Positions 56,051-63,144 of a DNA stretch of 64,000 nt are shown here, piece after piece. Numbering within the stretch: the stretch's first letter is position 1; each line of letters opens with the position of its first letter. Under the pieces are notes generated by a model. It was not told the DNA's origin, ran no database searches, and worked only from the letters and a program-made list of their open reading frames with translations. The DNA is from Thermopolyspora flexuosa (GTDB lineage Bacteria; Actinomycetota; Actinomycetes; Streptosporangiales; Streptosporangiaceae): the NCBI RefSeq assembly GCF_006716785.1, contig NZ_VFPQ01000001.1:1054001-1118000 (forward strand), in the 5' to 3' direction. The translations under genes and the position numbers were made by a program.

Positions 56051-56421
56051 CTCGACCCGGCCCCCTGTTCGCTATGCACGCTGTCGCCGTTGCCTCGGTA
56101 GAGCGAGCGAAGTACGTACATGAATCCTGCCAACACCGCCACGGTCGCGACCCCGGCCCGGGGTGACCATGCGCCGAACGCGAGCATGGCCTGAGCAAGT
56201 AGGACGTTCACCCCCAGACTCGCCGCAACGCCCACGGTAAGTACGGCGAGCGGGTCACGATCACGCAACAGTCCGACGACAGAGGCGGCCGGAACCACCA
56301 AGAGGAACAACGTCGTCAAAACCGGGCGCAGGGGCGTGTCGATATCCGCGAGCGCGATCACCGCCCCCGAGACGCACGCCGCGGCGAGCGTCCACTTGAT
56401 CACGTTACGGTACTTGATCAT
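56047..56421 (-). CDS. Small four-helix membrane protein, unknown function
   Basis: A 124-residue protein that is almost all membrane helices: VIKWTLAAACVSGAVIALAD, VLTTLFLLVVPAASVVGLL, VLTVGVAASLGVNVLLAQAML and VATVAVLAGFMYVLRSLY, with a short basic N terminus and a soluble end of about 16 residues. I do not recognise the family. It is first in the leftward polysaccharide operon and overlaps the FemAB-like gene by ATGA-type coupling, so it is likely an accessory membrane subunit of that pathway. ATG 56421 is preceded by GGAG (CCAGGAGAGATG). Confidence 0.75.
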   Translation of the reverse strand: MIKYRNVIKWTLAAACVSGAVIALADIDTPLRPVLTTLFLLVVPAASVVGLLRDRDPLAVLTVGVAASLGVNVLLAQAMLAFGAWSPRAGVATVAVLAGFMYVLRSLYRGNGDSVHSEQGAGSR

Positions 56422-57107
56422 CTCTCCTGGCTCCGGCCGACAAAGCCCACTTTAGGCGGGGTTGATCGCTTCATTCATAGCACCAACCCTCTCAACTGCG
56501 CGTCAATGGCGACGCTTTGCGCCGCTCGTCGGTTTACCGGAGCGCCAAGAGAACGTCAGTGTGGTGTATCCCACTGTTGTCGCTGCGCCCCGTCCGCATC
56601 TCTCGAAACGGTCCGGTCGGCCCACTCGGAGATGTCCCGCATCCGCCTCGTCTGCGGGCAAGAGACTACGGCCTCGGTCGCGGACTGTCACGGAGCGTGT
56701 TACGACGTTGACCCACGCGTTATCAGATATTACCTACTGACGCACGATCTTGTGCGATTGCTGTCGAATTGTGCCTGTATGGGCCTTTTCGCTGATCGAT
56801 GTGCTGTTGGCGCGCGCATTCCCGCAGGTCAAAGGCTGGTCAGTGGAGCGGCCGGTTGCGTCCGGCGCGCCCGGACCCGCGGTCCGGCGGGTGTGCGGGG
56901 TGCCCCTGGGGGACGGTGGCCGCGCGGTCCGGTGGCGCCGCCCCGGGACGCGGGCGCGCGTCGCGGCGTGATCAAGGTCTCGGTGTCTCCGTCGTGTGAA
57001 TCCACTCGACGCGATTTGTGGCGATTACGGGATTTGAACCGGTACTAGCTAATTCGTCGCAATAAGGCATGGCCACTTCGTACTAGTACCTAAATTATCG
57101 TTACTAG
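56422..57107. other. Long A/T-rich intergenic region
   Basis: Almost 690 bases with no supportable gene, and clearly lower G+C than the neighbours, especially 56690-56780 and 57000-57110. It must hold the promoter of the leftward polysaccharide operon. At its right end are a tRNA-like fragment (57019-57043) and three copies of TACTAG (57043, 57081, 57102). Open frames in it do not keep actinomycete codon bias. It could be the scar of a lost mobile element. Confidence 0.5.
57019..57043 (-). other. tRNA 3'-end-like fragment (possible att-site scar)
   Basis: On the minus strand ACCGG-TTCAAAT-CCCGT resembles a tRNA T arm (four of five stem pairs), followed by AATCGCC-A, which looks like a 3' acceptor strand and discriminator. 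The 5' half of a tRNA, with a matching GGCGATT, is not found in the neighbourhood, so this is not a whole tRNA gene. Such 3' fragments are typical remains at attachment sites of integrative elements. Confidence 0.4.
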
Positions 57108-58883
57108 TCATGAATTGTCGGACGAAACAGTTTCGCTCGCGGTGGCGTCGTCCGGATCGGCGGTCACCGGGTCGTCGCCGGACGACGGGCCGGGCGACGG
57201 AGGGGAATCCGGGGCCGGGCTCTCATCCTGCGTGGGGGAATCGGACGGCGACGGCGATTCGCCGTGCCACGAGATCGTGCAGGTACGCGCCCCGCGGCTC
57301 GACTCGAATCTGATCACGCCGCGCCCGGGATCGGGCCCCTCTGCGGTCACGGTGAGGAGCGCGCTCGCCCCGGCCTTGAGCCGCCCGCGCGCGGGGCTGA
57401 GCACGAGGTCGCCGGTTGTGGTGGCGCGCCAGGCGAGGGTGGCGCCGCGCGCCGCGATGCGGATCACCCCCGTGCGGTCGTCGCCGAGCGTCGCGGGGCA
57501 GCTCACCGCGAGCCCGGGCGTGACCGGGCGCGGCGGCGCCGGCCGGGAGGAGGCCCGGGGCCGGGGGCGGGGCGGCGGGGACGTGGCCGGACCGGACCGC
57601 GGGATGGCCGAGACGCGCACCAGCGGGGTGCGCGCCGGAACGTCGTCGCGGGGCTCGGCGGGTTCCTCCGGGGCGCGGCGGGTGGCCGCGTCCTCGGGGT
57701 CGGCCGTCTCCTCCGGGGCGCCACCGGTGCGCCCGCCGTCCGGGGCGAGGGTGCCGGTGTCGGTGCCCTGGGCGTCCGTGCCGCCCGCGTCCGGGGTCGG
57801 GGTGGGCAGCACCAAGGGCTGGGCGCCCCGGCCGGTGCGCGTGGCGTCGAGGTAGGTCGCCCCGAGCAGCGTGCCGATGCCGAGGCCGAGGCAGGCGAGC
57901 ACGCTCACCAGGGTGAACGTACGGCGCGGCCGTGCCGGGGCCGCGCGCCGGCCCCGGCGTCCACCGCGGGACCGGCCGCCGCGCCGCCGGTCGGGCGGGG
58001 CCGGCAGGCCGTCCGGGCCGAAGTGCTCGTCGCCGAGGGCGGCCGCGGCCGCGCGGGCGGGGTCGGCACAGGTGTCGAGCACCCGGCGGCGCAGCGACAG
58101 CGGGGCGTACATGATCGGGATCAGGTCGAGCAGCCGGACCGCGGACACCCGCCTCCGGCGGGCCTCGGTGCACTCCGCGCAGGCGGACACGTGCCGGGCG
58201 ACGCGCCGCCGGAGCGGCTCGGTGAGCGGCCCCTGCCGGCCGTCGAGCATCGCCGACAGGCCGGGGCAGTGGGCGCGCCCGGTACGGGCGAGCACGAGCA
58301 CGGCGGCCGCGTTCTCCAGATGCTCGCGGGCGTGGGCGAGGCGCGCGCCGATCCGCCGGGGCGTGGCGCCGACCACGGCGGCGGTCTCGGCCTCGCCCAG
58401 ACCGTGCCGGATCGCCAGGTCGAGCACCTCCCGGTCGGCCGGGTCGAGCTCGGCGAGCGCCCGGTGCACCAGCGTCGCCAGCTCGGGGTCGGCGTCGGAG
58501 ACGCTCACCGGCTCCTGCGGCGCGCCCCCGCCGGCCGGGTACGCGGCCGTGCCGGCGCCGGCCGGCAGCGGGGCGGTCGGCGCGTCGGCCCGCGCGGCGG
58601 CGCGGCCGCGCGCCCGGCAGAGGCGGCGGACCACGGCGTACAGCCAGGTGCGCAGCCGGCCCGGCTCGGCGGGCCGGTCGGCGCGGACGAACGCGGTGAC
58701 GATCGTGTCGTGCACCACCGCGGCCGCGGCGTCCTGGTCGTGCAGCAGCGAGACGGCGTAGTCGTTCAGCCGGTCGGCGTAGGCGTCGTAGAGCTGCGAC
58801 GCCGCCCCCTCGGCGTCGCCGGGCCGTACCGGATCGGCCGGCCTGCGCGGCGTGGCGCGGCCGGTGTCGGGCCATGCGGGCAA
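57108..58883 (-). CDS. ECF sigma factor fused to zinc-finger, membrane and Ig-like domains
   Basis: A 591-residue fusion. Residues 28-95 are sigma region 2 (LYDAYADRLNDYAVSLLHDQ, AVVHDTIVTAFVRADRP, LRTWLYAVVRRLCR); 135-195 are region 4 (LVHRALAELDPADREVLDLA, AETAAVVGATPRRIGARLAH). Residues 205-260 hold HVSACAEC, an HxxxCxxC anti-sigma-type zinc site. A membrane helix at about 322-345 (TFTLVSVLACLGLGIGTLLG) leads to a long Pro/Thr-rich outside linker and a C-terminal beta domain of about 90 residues (LAVSCPATLGDDRTGVIRIA, CTISWHG) like BACON/Ig-like folds. So sigma factor and its membrane regulator are in one chain. TTG 58883 follows GGGGGAGG at five bases. Confidence 0.83.
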   Translation of the reverse strand: MPAWPDTGRATPRRPADPVRPGDAEGAASQLYDAYADRLNDYAVSLLHDQDAAAAVVHDTIVTAFVRADRPAEPGRLRTWLYAVVRRLCRARGRAAARADAPTAPLPAGAGTAAYPAGGGAPQEPVSVSDADPELATLVHRALAELDPADREVLDLAIRHGLGEAETAAVVGATPRRIGARLAHAREHLENAAAVLVLARTGRAHCPGLSAMLDGRQGPLTEPLRRRVARHVSACAECTEARRRRVSAVRLLDLIPIMYAPLSLRRRVLDTCADPARAAAAALGDEHFGPDGLPAPPDRRRGGRSRGGRRGRRAAPARPRRTFTLVSVLACLGLGIGTLLGATYLDATRTGRGAQPLVLPTPTPDAGGTDAQGTDTGTLAPDGGRTGGAPEETADPEDAATRRAPEEPAEPRDDVPARTPLVRVSAIPRSGPATSPPPRPRPRASSRPAPPRPVTPGLAVSCPATLGDDRTGVIRIAARGATLAWRATTTGDLVLSPARGRLKAGASALLTVTAEGPDPGRGVIRFESSRGARTCTISWHGESPSPSDSPTQDESPAPDSPPSPGPSSGDDPVTADPDDATASETVSSDNS

Positions 58884-59072
58884 CTGGTCCTCCCCCGTGC
58901 GACGGGGCGTCGCGGCTCCACCCCCTTGCGGAGCCCGCCCCTCACGCGAGTTAGGACGCCGTGCCGCGTTTATCGGTTCACATTCCCGGGCATAACAACA
59001 TCTTGTTGGCCTGCGAAAATGGTGAAATCTGCGGCCATTGCGACTGATGTGACAGTTGTGTTTACAGTGGCC

Positions 59073-60899
59073 TCACTGCGTGCCGCTGGTGCCCGCGCGG
59101 GATTCGCAGTCCGGCGCGCAGAGCCGGCGGGAGATTCCCTCGAGGAACACCTTGCGGATCTCCATGGGCGTGCGCGGGAAGTACGCCGCGCCTCCCGTGG
59201 CCGACGCGATCGCCCGCATCTGCCGCCGCCCGGCCGGGTCGTCGGCGCCCAGCGCCACGATGAGGATGCTCACCGGCTGCGAGCTGTCGAACTCCCGGCG
59301 CAGCAGGCGGAGGATCTCGGCGTTGGAGATGCCGCCATCCGGGTCGTCGTTGCCGATGCCGTCGGTGAAGATGAGGATCGTGTTGACCTTGTCGGGCTCG
59401 TACTCCGCCTTCATCTTGGCGTAGGCCGCGGCGAGGGTGTCGTTGAGCCCGGTGTCCCCCCTCGGCCACGCCTTGATCGTGCTCATCTGCCGGACGATCG
59501 CCTCGCGGCGGGTGACGTCCCCGAGCTTCGCGCCGAGCGGGCCGATGGGGATGACCTCCTTGTAGTCGACGCCCCGCCCGTTGAGGTGGGTGGAGAAGAT
59601 CCAGGTGCCGATCTCGGCCTTGTCCGGGAAGAGCTTGAGCCCCTCGATGGAGGCCCGCGCGATCAGCTGCATCCGGGTGAGGTTCGTGCCCGGCGGGGTG
59701 AGCGCCATCGTGCCGGAGACGTCGATGAGCGACAGCATGCGGAAGCCGAGCTTCAGCCGCGACCAGGCCTGGGACACCTGGGTGACGTTGCCCGCGTCCG
59801 GCTCCTTCAGCGCGCGCACCGCCGCGGCCGAGACGCCGTGGGCCGCGGTGAGGGTGCGCGGGTCGCCCTGGCCCGCCGGGGTGCGGAAGCCGTGCCGCTG
59901 GAGCACCTTCGCCGACTCGGCCGAGGTGAGCTCCTGCTTGAACAGCTCCGCGGCCCGGCCGACCGCGATGTCCTTGGTGGCGACCACGATCGGGTAGTCG
60001 AGCGCGAGGGTGCCCTCCTTGGGATAGAGGGCGACCATCGGGTCCTTCGGACGCTTCTGCCGGTTGTAGGCCCAGATCGCCTGCTCGCTGGCGATGCCGA
60101 TCGGGGTCCGGGAGGACCGCTTCGCCATGCTCGCGAACAGGCCCGCCGGGGTGCTCACCGTGGACTCCGACAGCCGCCGCAGCACGCCGGCGAACTGCGC
60201 GTTGTTCGCCCCGCCACGGCGCATCACGTCCGCGCCGGCGAGCAGGGCGGTCAGGCCGGCGGCGTTGCGCGTCGGGTCGAGCGCGAGCACCCGCACCTTG
60301 CTCGCGACGCCGTCCGGGTCGGCGGCGTTGGCCGCGGCCATGATCCCGTCCCAGCTCGCCTCGCCGAGCACCTCCTCCAGGTCGGCCACCGCCGACTTCG
60401 GGGCGGCGAGCACCACCGGCGAGCGCGCGATCGTGCCCACGATCGTGCCCGGGACCCGCGCGGTGGCGCTCGCCTTGAGCTTGGTCACCCACACGCTCGA
60501 GTCCGGGATCCAGATGTCGGCGTCGACGTTGCCGATGTCGGTGGGGCCGGTGCCCGCGAGCGCGTTCGCCACGCTCGCCGGGTCGGCGTCCTTGACGTTG
60601 ACCGTGACGCACCGGTCGTCGACCTTGGTCTGCGAACGGCTGAACCGCTCGGCGGCCGCGGCCACGACCGGCCGGATGTCGGGTGAGGTCATGACCTGGA
60701 GCGCGATGCGCTGGTCGGAGCACTCCTCGCCCCGGTTGACGATCACATATGCGCCGACGGCGGCGAGCACGATGAGCGCGAGCGCGCCCGCGAGGGGCGC
60801 GAGGATGCGGCCCGTGCCCGTCCTCCGGCGTGGCTGCGGCGGCGCGGTGTAGGGGGTGTAGCCGCCATCCTGTTCATCCCAACGGTGGCGTCCGCCCAC
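59073..60899 (-). CDS. Membrane-anchored substrate-binding - von Willebrand A protein
   Basis: A 608-residue protein: a short cytoplasmic Tyr/Pro-rich start, one membrane helix at 31-53 (APLAGALALIVLAAVGAYVIV), then two extracellular domains. Residues 60-350 have the periplasmic-binding-protein type II pattern (IALQVMTSPDIRPVVAAAAE, ADIWIPDSSVWVTKL, IARSPVVLAAPKSAVADLEE). Residues 375-590 are a vWA domain with the MIDAS motif in MLSLIDVSGTMAL, a DxSxT form, and TILIFTDGIGNDDPDGG. The likely role is metal-dependent adhesion or ligand sensing at the surface. GTG 60899 has GAGG upstream. It lies 189 bases upstream of the sigma fusion gene on the same strand, so the two may work together. Confidence 0.87.
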   Translation of the reverse strand: MGGRHRWDEQDGGYTPYTAPPQPRRRTGTGRILAPLAGALALIVLAAVGAYVIVNRGEECSDQRIALQVMTSPDIRPVVAAAAERFSRSQTKVDDRCVTVNVKDADPASVANALAGTGPTDIGNVDADIWIPDSSVWVTKLKASATARVPGTIVGTIARSPVVLAAPKSAVADLEEVLGEASWDGIMAAANAADPDGVASKVRVLALDPTRNAAGLTALLAGADVMRRGGANNAQFAGVLRRLSESTVSTPAGLFASMAKRSSRTPIGIASEQAIWAYNRQKRPKDPMVALYPKEGTLALDYPIVVATKDIAVGRAAELFKQELTSAESAKVLQRHGFRTPAGQGDPRTLTAAHGVSAAAVRALKEPDAGNVTQVSQAWSRLKLGFRMLSLIDVSGTMALTPPGTNLTRMQLIARASIEGLKLFPDKAEIGTWIFSTHLNGRGVDYKEVIPIGPLGAKLGDVTRREAIVRQMSTIKAWPRGDTGLNDTLAAAYAKMKAEYEPDKVNTILIFTDGIGNDDPDGGISNAEILRLLRREFDSSQPVSILIVALGADDPAGRRQMRAIASATGGAAYFPRTPMEIRKVFLEGISRRLCAPDCESRAGTSGTQ

Positions 60900-61079
60900 G
60901 ATGACCTCTCGTGATGTCGTTGCCGTTCCCCCAGACGGTACGCGCCGTCGTTCCCCAGGATGGGGGGAACGTCGTAAATGCCTAAGGAACCATACTGGTC
61001 GGCTTTACGGAGCGAAAGGGCGGCTTTCCTGGAATGACCACGGAAGACGTCCGGACGTGTGCGGAAAGTAGTCAGAAAA

Positions 61080-61114
61080 CACGATACATCGCGTAGAAGA
61101 TGCGATGTATCGTG
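61080..61114. promoter_or_regulatory. Perfect 13-bp inverted repeat, operator-like
   Basis: cacgatacatcgc (61080-61092) and gcgatgtatcgtg (61102-61114) are exact reverse complements with a nine-base spacer. The repeat lies in the region between the vWA gene (start 60899, leftward) and the rightward gene at 61174, about 60 bases before the latter's start. Arm size and spacing suit a dimeric repressor; no regulator gene is adjacent. Confidence 0.65.
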
Positions 61115-61173
61115 AGTTTCGAACGCGAGTCCTTCGCGATGCCCCGACGCATGCCGGCGGAAGGTGTCCGCTC

Positions 61174-61722
61174 ATGTCCGTCATCGATGAACGCCCCGTG
61201 GCGATCCCGGCCCCGCGGCGCGCCGACGGTGCCCCCGCCCCCGCCGACCTGGTGGTCGTGTACGGCATCGCCCCGGCGGCGGCGCGGCGGGCGCTGCGCG
61301 ACCTCGACTGCGTGCGCGCGGTCGTGCTGCGGGGCGGCGGATGCCGGGCCTGGGCCGACCCCGGGACCGCGCACCTGATCGTCGAGGCGCTGCGCGGCAC
61401 CGGGATCGCGCCCGCCGTGGTGCGGGTTCAGTGGTGGCAGGACTCGCCGCGCCAGGCCCTGCGCCCCTCGTGCACCGCCGTACCGGCGAGGAGGAGCGCG
61501 GCGACCGCGTCCACCCACCACCAGCCGAGCGTGTTGAGCGCGAGCCCGAGCAGCACCACCCCGGCCATCCCCGCGCAGAGCAGGTTCTGCGTGCCCTCGC
61601 CCACGGTCGCGGGCGAGCCCAGCCGGGCGCCGAGGCGGCGCTTGGCCCGGCCGAGCAGGGGCATGCCGACCAGGCTGATCGTGGTGACCGCGATGCCGAG
61701 CGCGGTCGGCTCGGGCCGGTAG
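61174..61722 (+). CDS. Possible degenerate heavy-metal-associated (HMA)-like protein
   Basis: Residues 20-90 (ADLVVVYGIAPAAARRAL, RDLDCVRAVVLRGGGCRAWA, DPGTAHLIVEALRGTGIAPA) show the beta-alpha-beta rhythm of an HMA domain, but its metal CxxC is absent. The frame then continues antisense to the 3' end of the CDF-like gene (61428 onward), where its composition looks unlike a real protein. Either the gene is short and its stop was lost to a frameshift, or it truly overlaps. ATG 61174 has GGAAGG about ten bases upstream; the frame is open from 61105, within the inverted repeat. Real coding is likely for the first 90 codons only. Confidence 0.45.
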   Translation: MSVIDERPVAIPAPRRADGAPAPADLVVVYGIAPAAARRALRDLDCVRAVVLRGGGCRAWADPGTAHLIVEALRGTGIAPAVVRVQWWQDSPRQALRPSCTAVPARRSAATASTHHQPSVLSASPSSTTPAIPAQSRFCVPSPTVAGEPSRAPRRRLARPSRGMPTRLIVVTAMPSAVGSGR

Positions 61723-62066
61723 CCGAGGTGCAGGTCGTAGGCGACGTGGGCGACGAGGTACGGCGCGAGCACCCAGAAGCTCACCGCCACCAGGCGGCGC
61801 GCCACCCGCTCGGCGGACGGCGAGCGCAGCCGGGCCCCGGTGAACCGCCACACCACGATGAGGCCCGCCATGCCCTCCACCAGCGCGGTGGCGCCCCACC
61901 CGACCAGCGCGACCGAATGCGCGTCGAACCCCGCGAGCAGGCCGAGGGCGCTCTCCGCGGCGAGCCAGCCGAGGGTGAGCAGCGCGAGCCTGCGGGCCAG
62001 GCGCGCGTCGCGTAGCCACGTCTCGGCCGCCGCGGCCGGACGCGCCGCCGCACGCTGGTCAGGCAC
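61428..62066 (-). CDS. Cation-diffusion-facilitator-like membrane protein
   Basis: A 212-residue protein with about five to six helices (ALLTLGWLAAESALGLLAGF, SVALVGWGATALVEGMAGLIVVW, WVLAPYLVAHVAYDL, GIAVTTISLVGMPLLG, LLCAGMAGVVLLGLALNTLGWW). It matches short actinobacterial cation transporters of the CDF type. The acidic residue expected in membrane segment 2 (usually GLDS) is replaced (GWGATA), while VDAVAAL late in the chain keeps its Asp, so transport of metal is doubtful. GTG 62066 is preceded by GGGGGG. Its 3' end overlaps the opposite HMA-like frame by 295 bases, an arrangement that hints at a shared metal theme. Confidence 0.75.
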   Translation of the reverse strand: MPDQRAAARPAAAAETWLRDARLARRLALLTLGWLAAESALGLLAGFDAHSVALVGWGATALVEGMAGLIVVWRFTGARLRSPSAERVARRLVAVSFWVLAPYLVAHVAYDLHLGYRPEPTALGIAVTTISLVGMPLLGRAKRRLGARLGSPATVGEGTQNLLCAGMAGVVLLGLALNTLGWWWVDAVAALLLAGTAVHEGRRAWRGESCHH

Positions 62067-62237
62067 CGTGCCCCCCGTTCGTCACCCCACCGGCACCGAC
62101 ACGGACAGTGATCCGTCCACTGCACACAGTTTCACACGTCGTGCCGGAGCCGGGCGGCGGATCCGCGGAATCCGCGCCCCGGCGGGCGGGACACGGTCCG
62201 CCGGTGCCGCGCCGCGCGGTGCCGTAGGCTTGGGCGG

Positions 62238-63122
62238 GTGGCCGACATCGTCCCGGTGCACGACCCCGCCGACCCCCGCATCGCCGACTTCGTCCGGCTG
62301 CGCGACGTGGAGCTGCGCAAGAGCCTCGAGGCCGAGCACGGCCTGTTCATCGCCGAGGGGGAGAAGGTGATCCGGCGCGCGGTGGCCACCGGCTACCCCG
62401 TGCGAGCCCTGCTGCTGACCGCGAAGTGGCTCGAGCCGATGCGCGACCTGCTCGACGCGGTGACCGCCCCGGCGTACCTGGTCGCCGACGAGGTGATGGA
62501 GGGCATCACCGGCTTCACCGTGCACCGCGGGGCGCTCGCCTCGATGGCGCGCAAGCCCCTGCCGAGCGTGCCGGACCTGCTCGCCGGGCTCCGGCCCGCC
62601 GTACCCGGGGACCCCGCGCCGCCGCCCGGCGTGCCCGCCGGCCTCCGGCCCGGGCCGCCGCCCCGCCGCGTCGTGGTGCTCGAGGACCTCGTCGACCACG
62701 GCAACGTGGGCGCGATCTTCCGGTGCGCGGCCGCGCTCGGCGTGGACGCGATCGTGCTGTCGCCCCGCTGCGCCGACCCCCTCTACCGGCGCGCGATCAA
62801 GGTCTCCATGGGCGCGGTGTTCGCCATCCCGTACGCCCGGATGACCGACTGGTACCACGGCCTCGCCCTGCTGCGCGACGCCTGCTTCCGCACCCTCGCC
62901 CTCACCCCCGACCAGACCGTCACCCCGATCGACAAGGTCGCCCTCACCGACCGCGTCGCGTTGCTGCTCGGCTCGGAGGGCGACGGCCTGTCCTCCCGCT
63001 GGCTGAGCGAGGCGGACGAGCGGGTGTGCATCCCGATGAGCCGGGACGCGATGCGCATGGGCGTCGACTCGCTCAACGTCGTGGCCGCCGCCGCGATCGC
63101 CTGCCACGGCCTGGTGCGCTGA
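62238..63122 (+). CDS. TrmH family RNA methyltransferase
   Basis: A 294-residue SPOUT-class enzyme that transfers a methyl group from SAM to RNA ribose, usually in rRNA or tRNA. The N-terminal part (LEAEHGLFIAEGEKVIRRAV) is a substrate-binding domain; the C-terminal SpoU domain has VVVLEDLVDHGNVGAIFRCA (motif 1), RVALLLGSEGDGLSSRWLSE (motif 2) and CIPMSRDAMRMGVDSLNVVA (motif 3), whose knot binds SAM. Motif 3 usually has the N of SLNV, present here. A 20-residue Pro-rich linker (GDPAPPPGVPAGLRPG) joins the halves. GTG 62238 is the start. It stands alone. Confidence 0.93.
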   Translation: MADIVPVHDPADPRIADFVRLRDVELRKSLEAEHGLFIAEGEKVIRRAVATGYPVRALLLTAKWLEPMRDLLDAVTAPAYLVADEVMEGITGFTVHRGALASMARKPLPSVPDLLAGLRPAVPGDPAPPPGVPAGLRPGPPPRRVVVLEDLVDHGNVGAIFRCAAALGVDAIVLSPRCADPLYRRAIKVSMGAVFAIPYARMTDWYHGLALLRDACFRTLALTPDQTVTPIDKVALTDRVALLLGSEGDGLSSRWLSEADERVCIPMSRDAMRMGVDSLNVVAAAAIACHGLVR

Positions 63123-63144
63123 GCCGTACCGGCCCGGCGGGGGC

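Noticed and set aside
57019-57093. Complete tRNA gene
   Set aside because: The T arm and 3' acceptor strand look right, but no 5' acceptor strand, D arm or anticodon arm can be folded.
57264-60686. 1140-codon plus-strand frame
   Set aside because: Antisense to the sigma fusion and vWA genes, Arg/Gly/Ala-rich, no domain.
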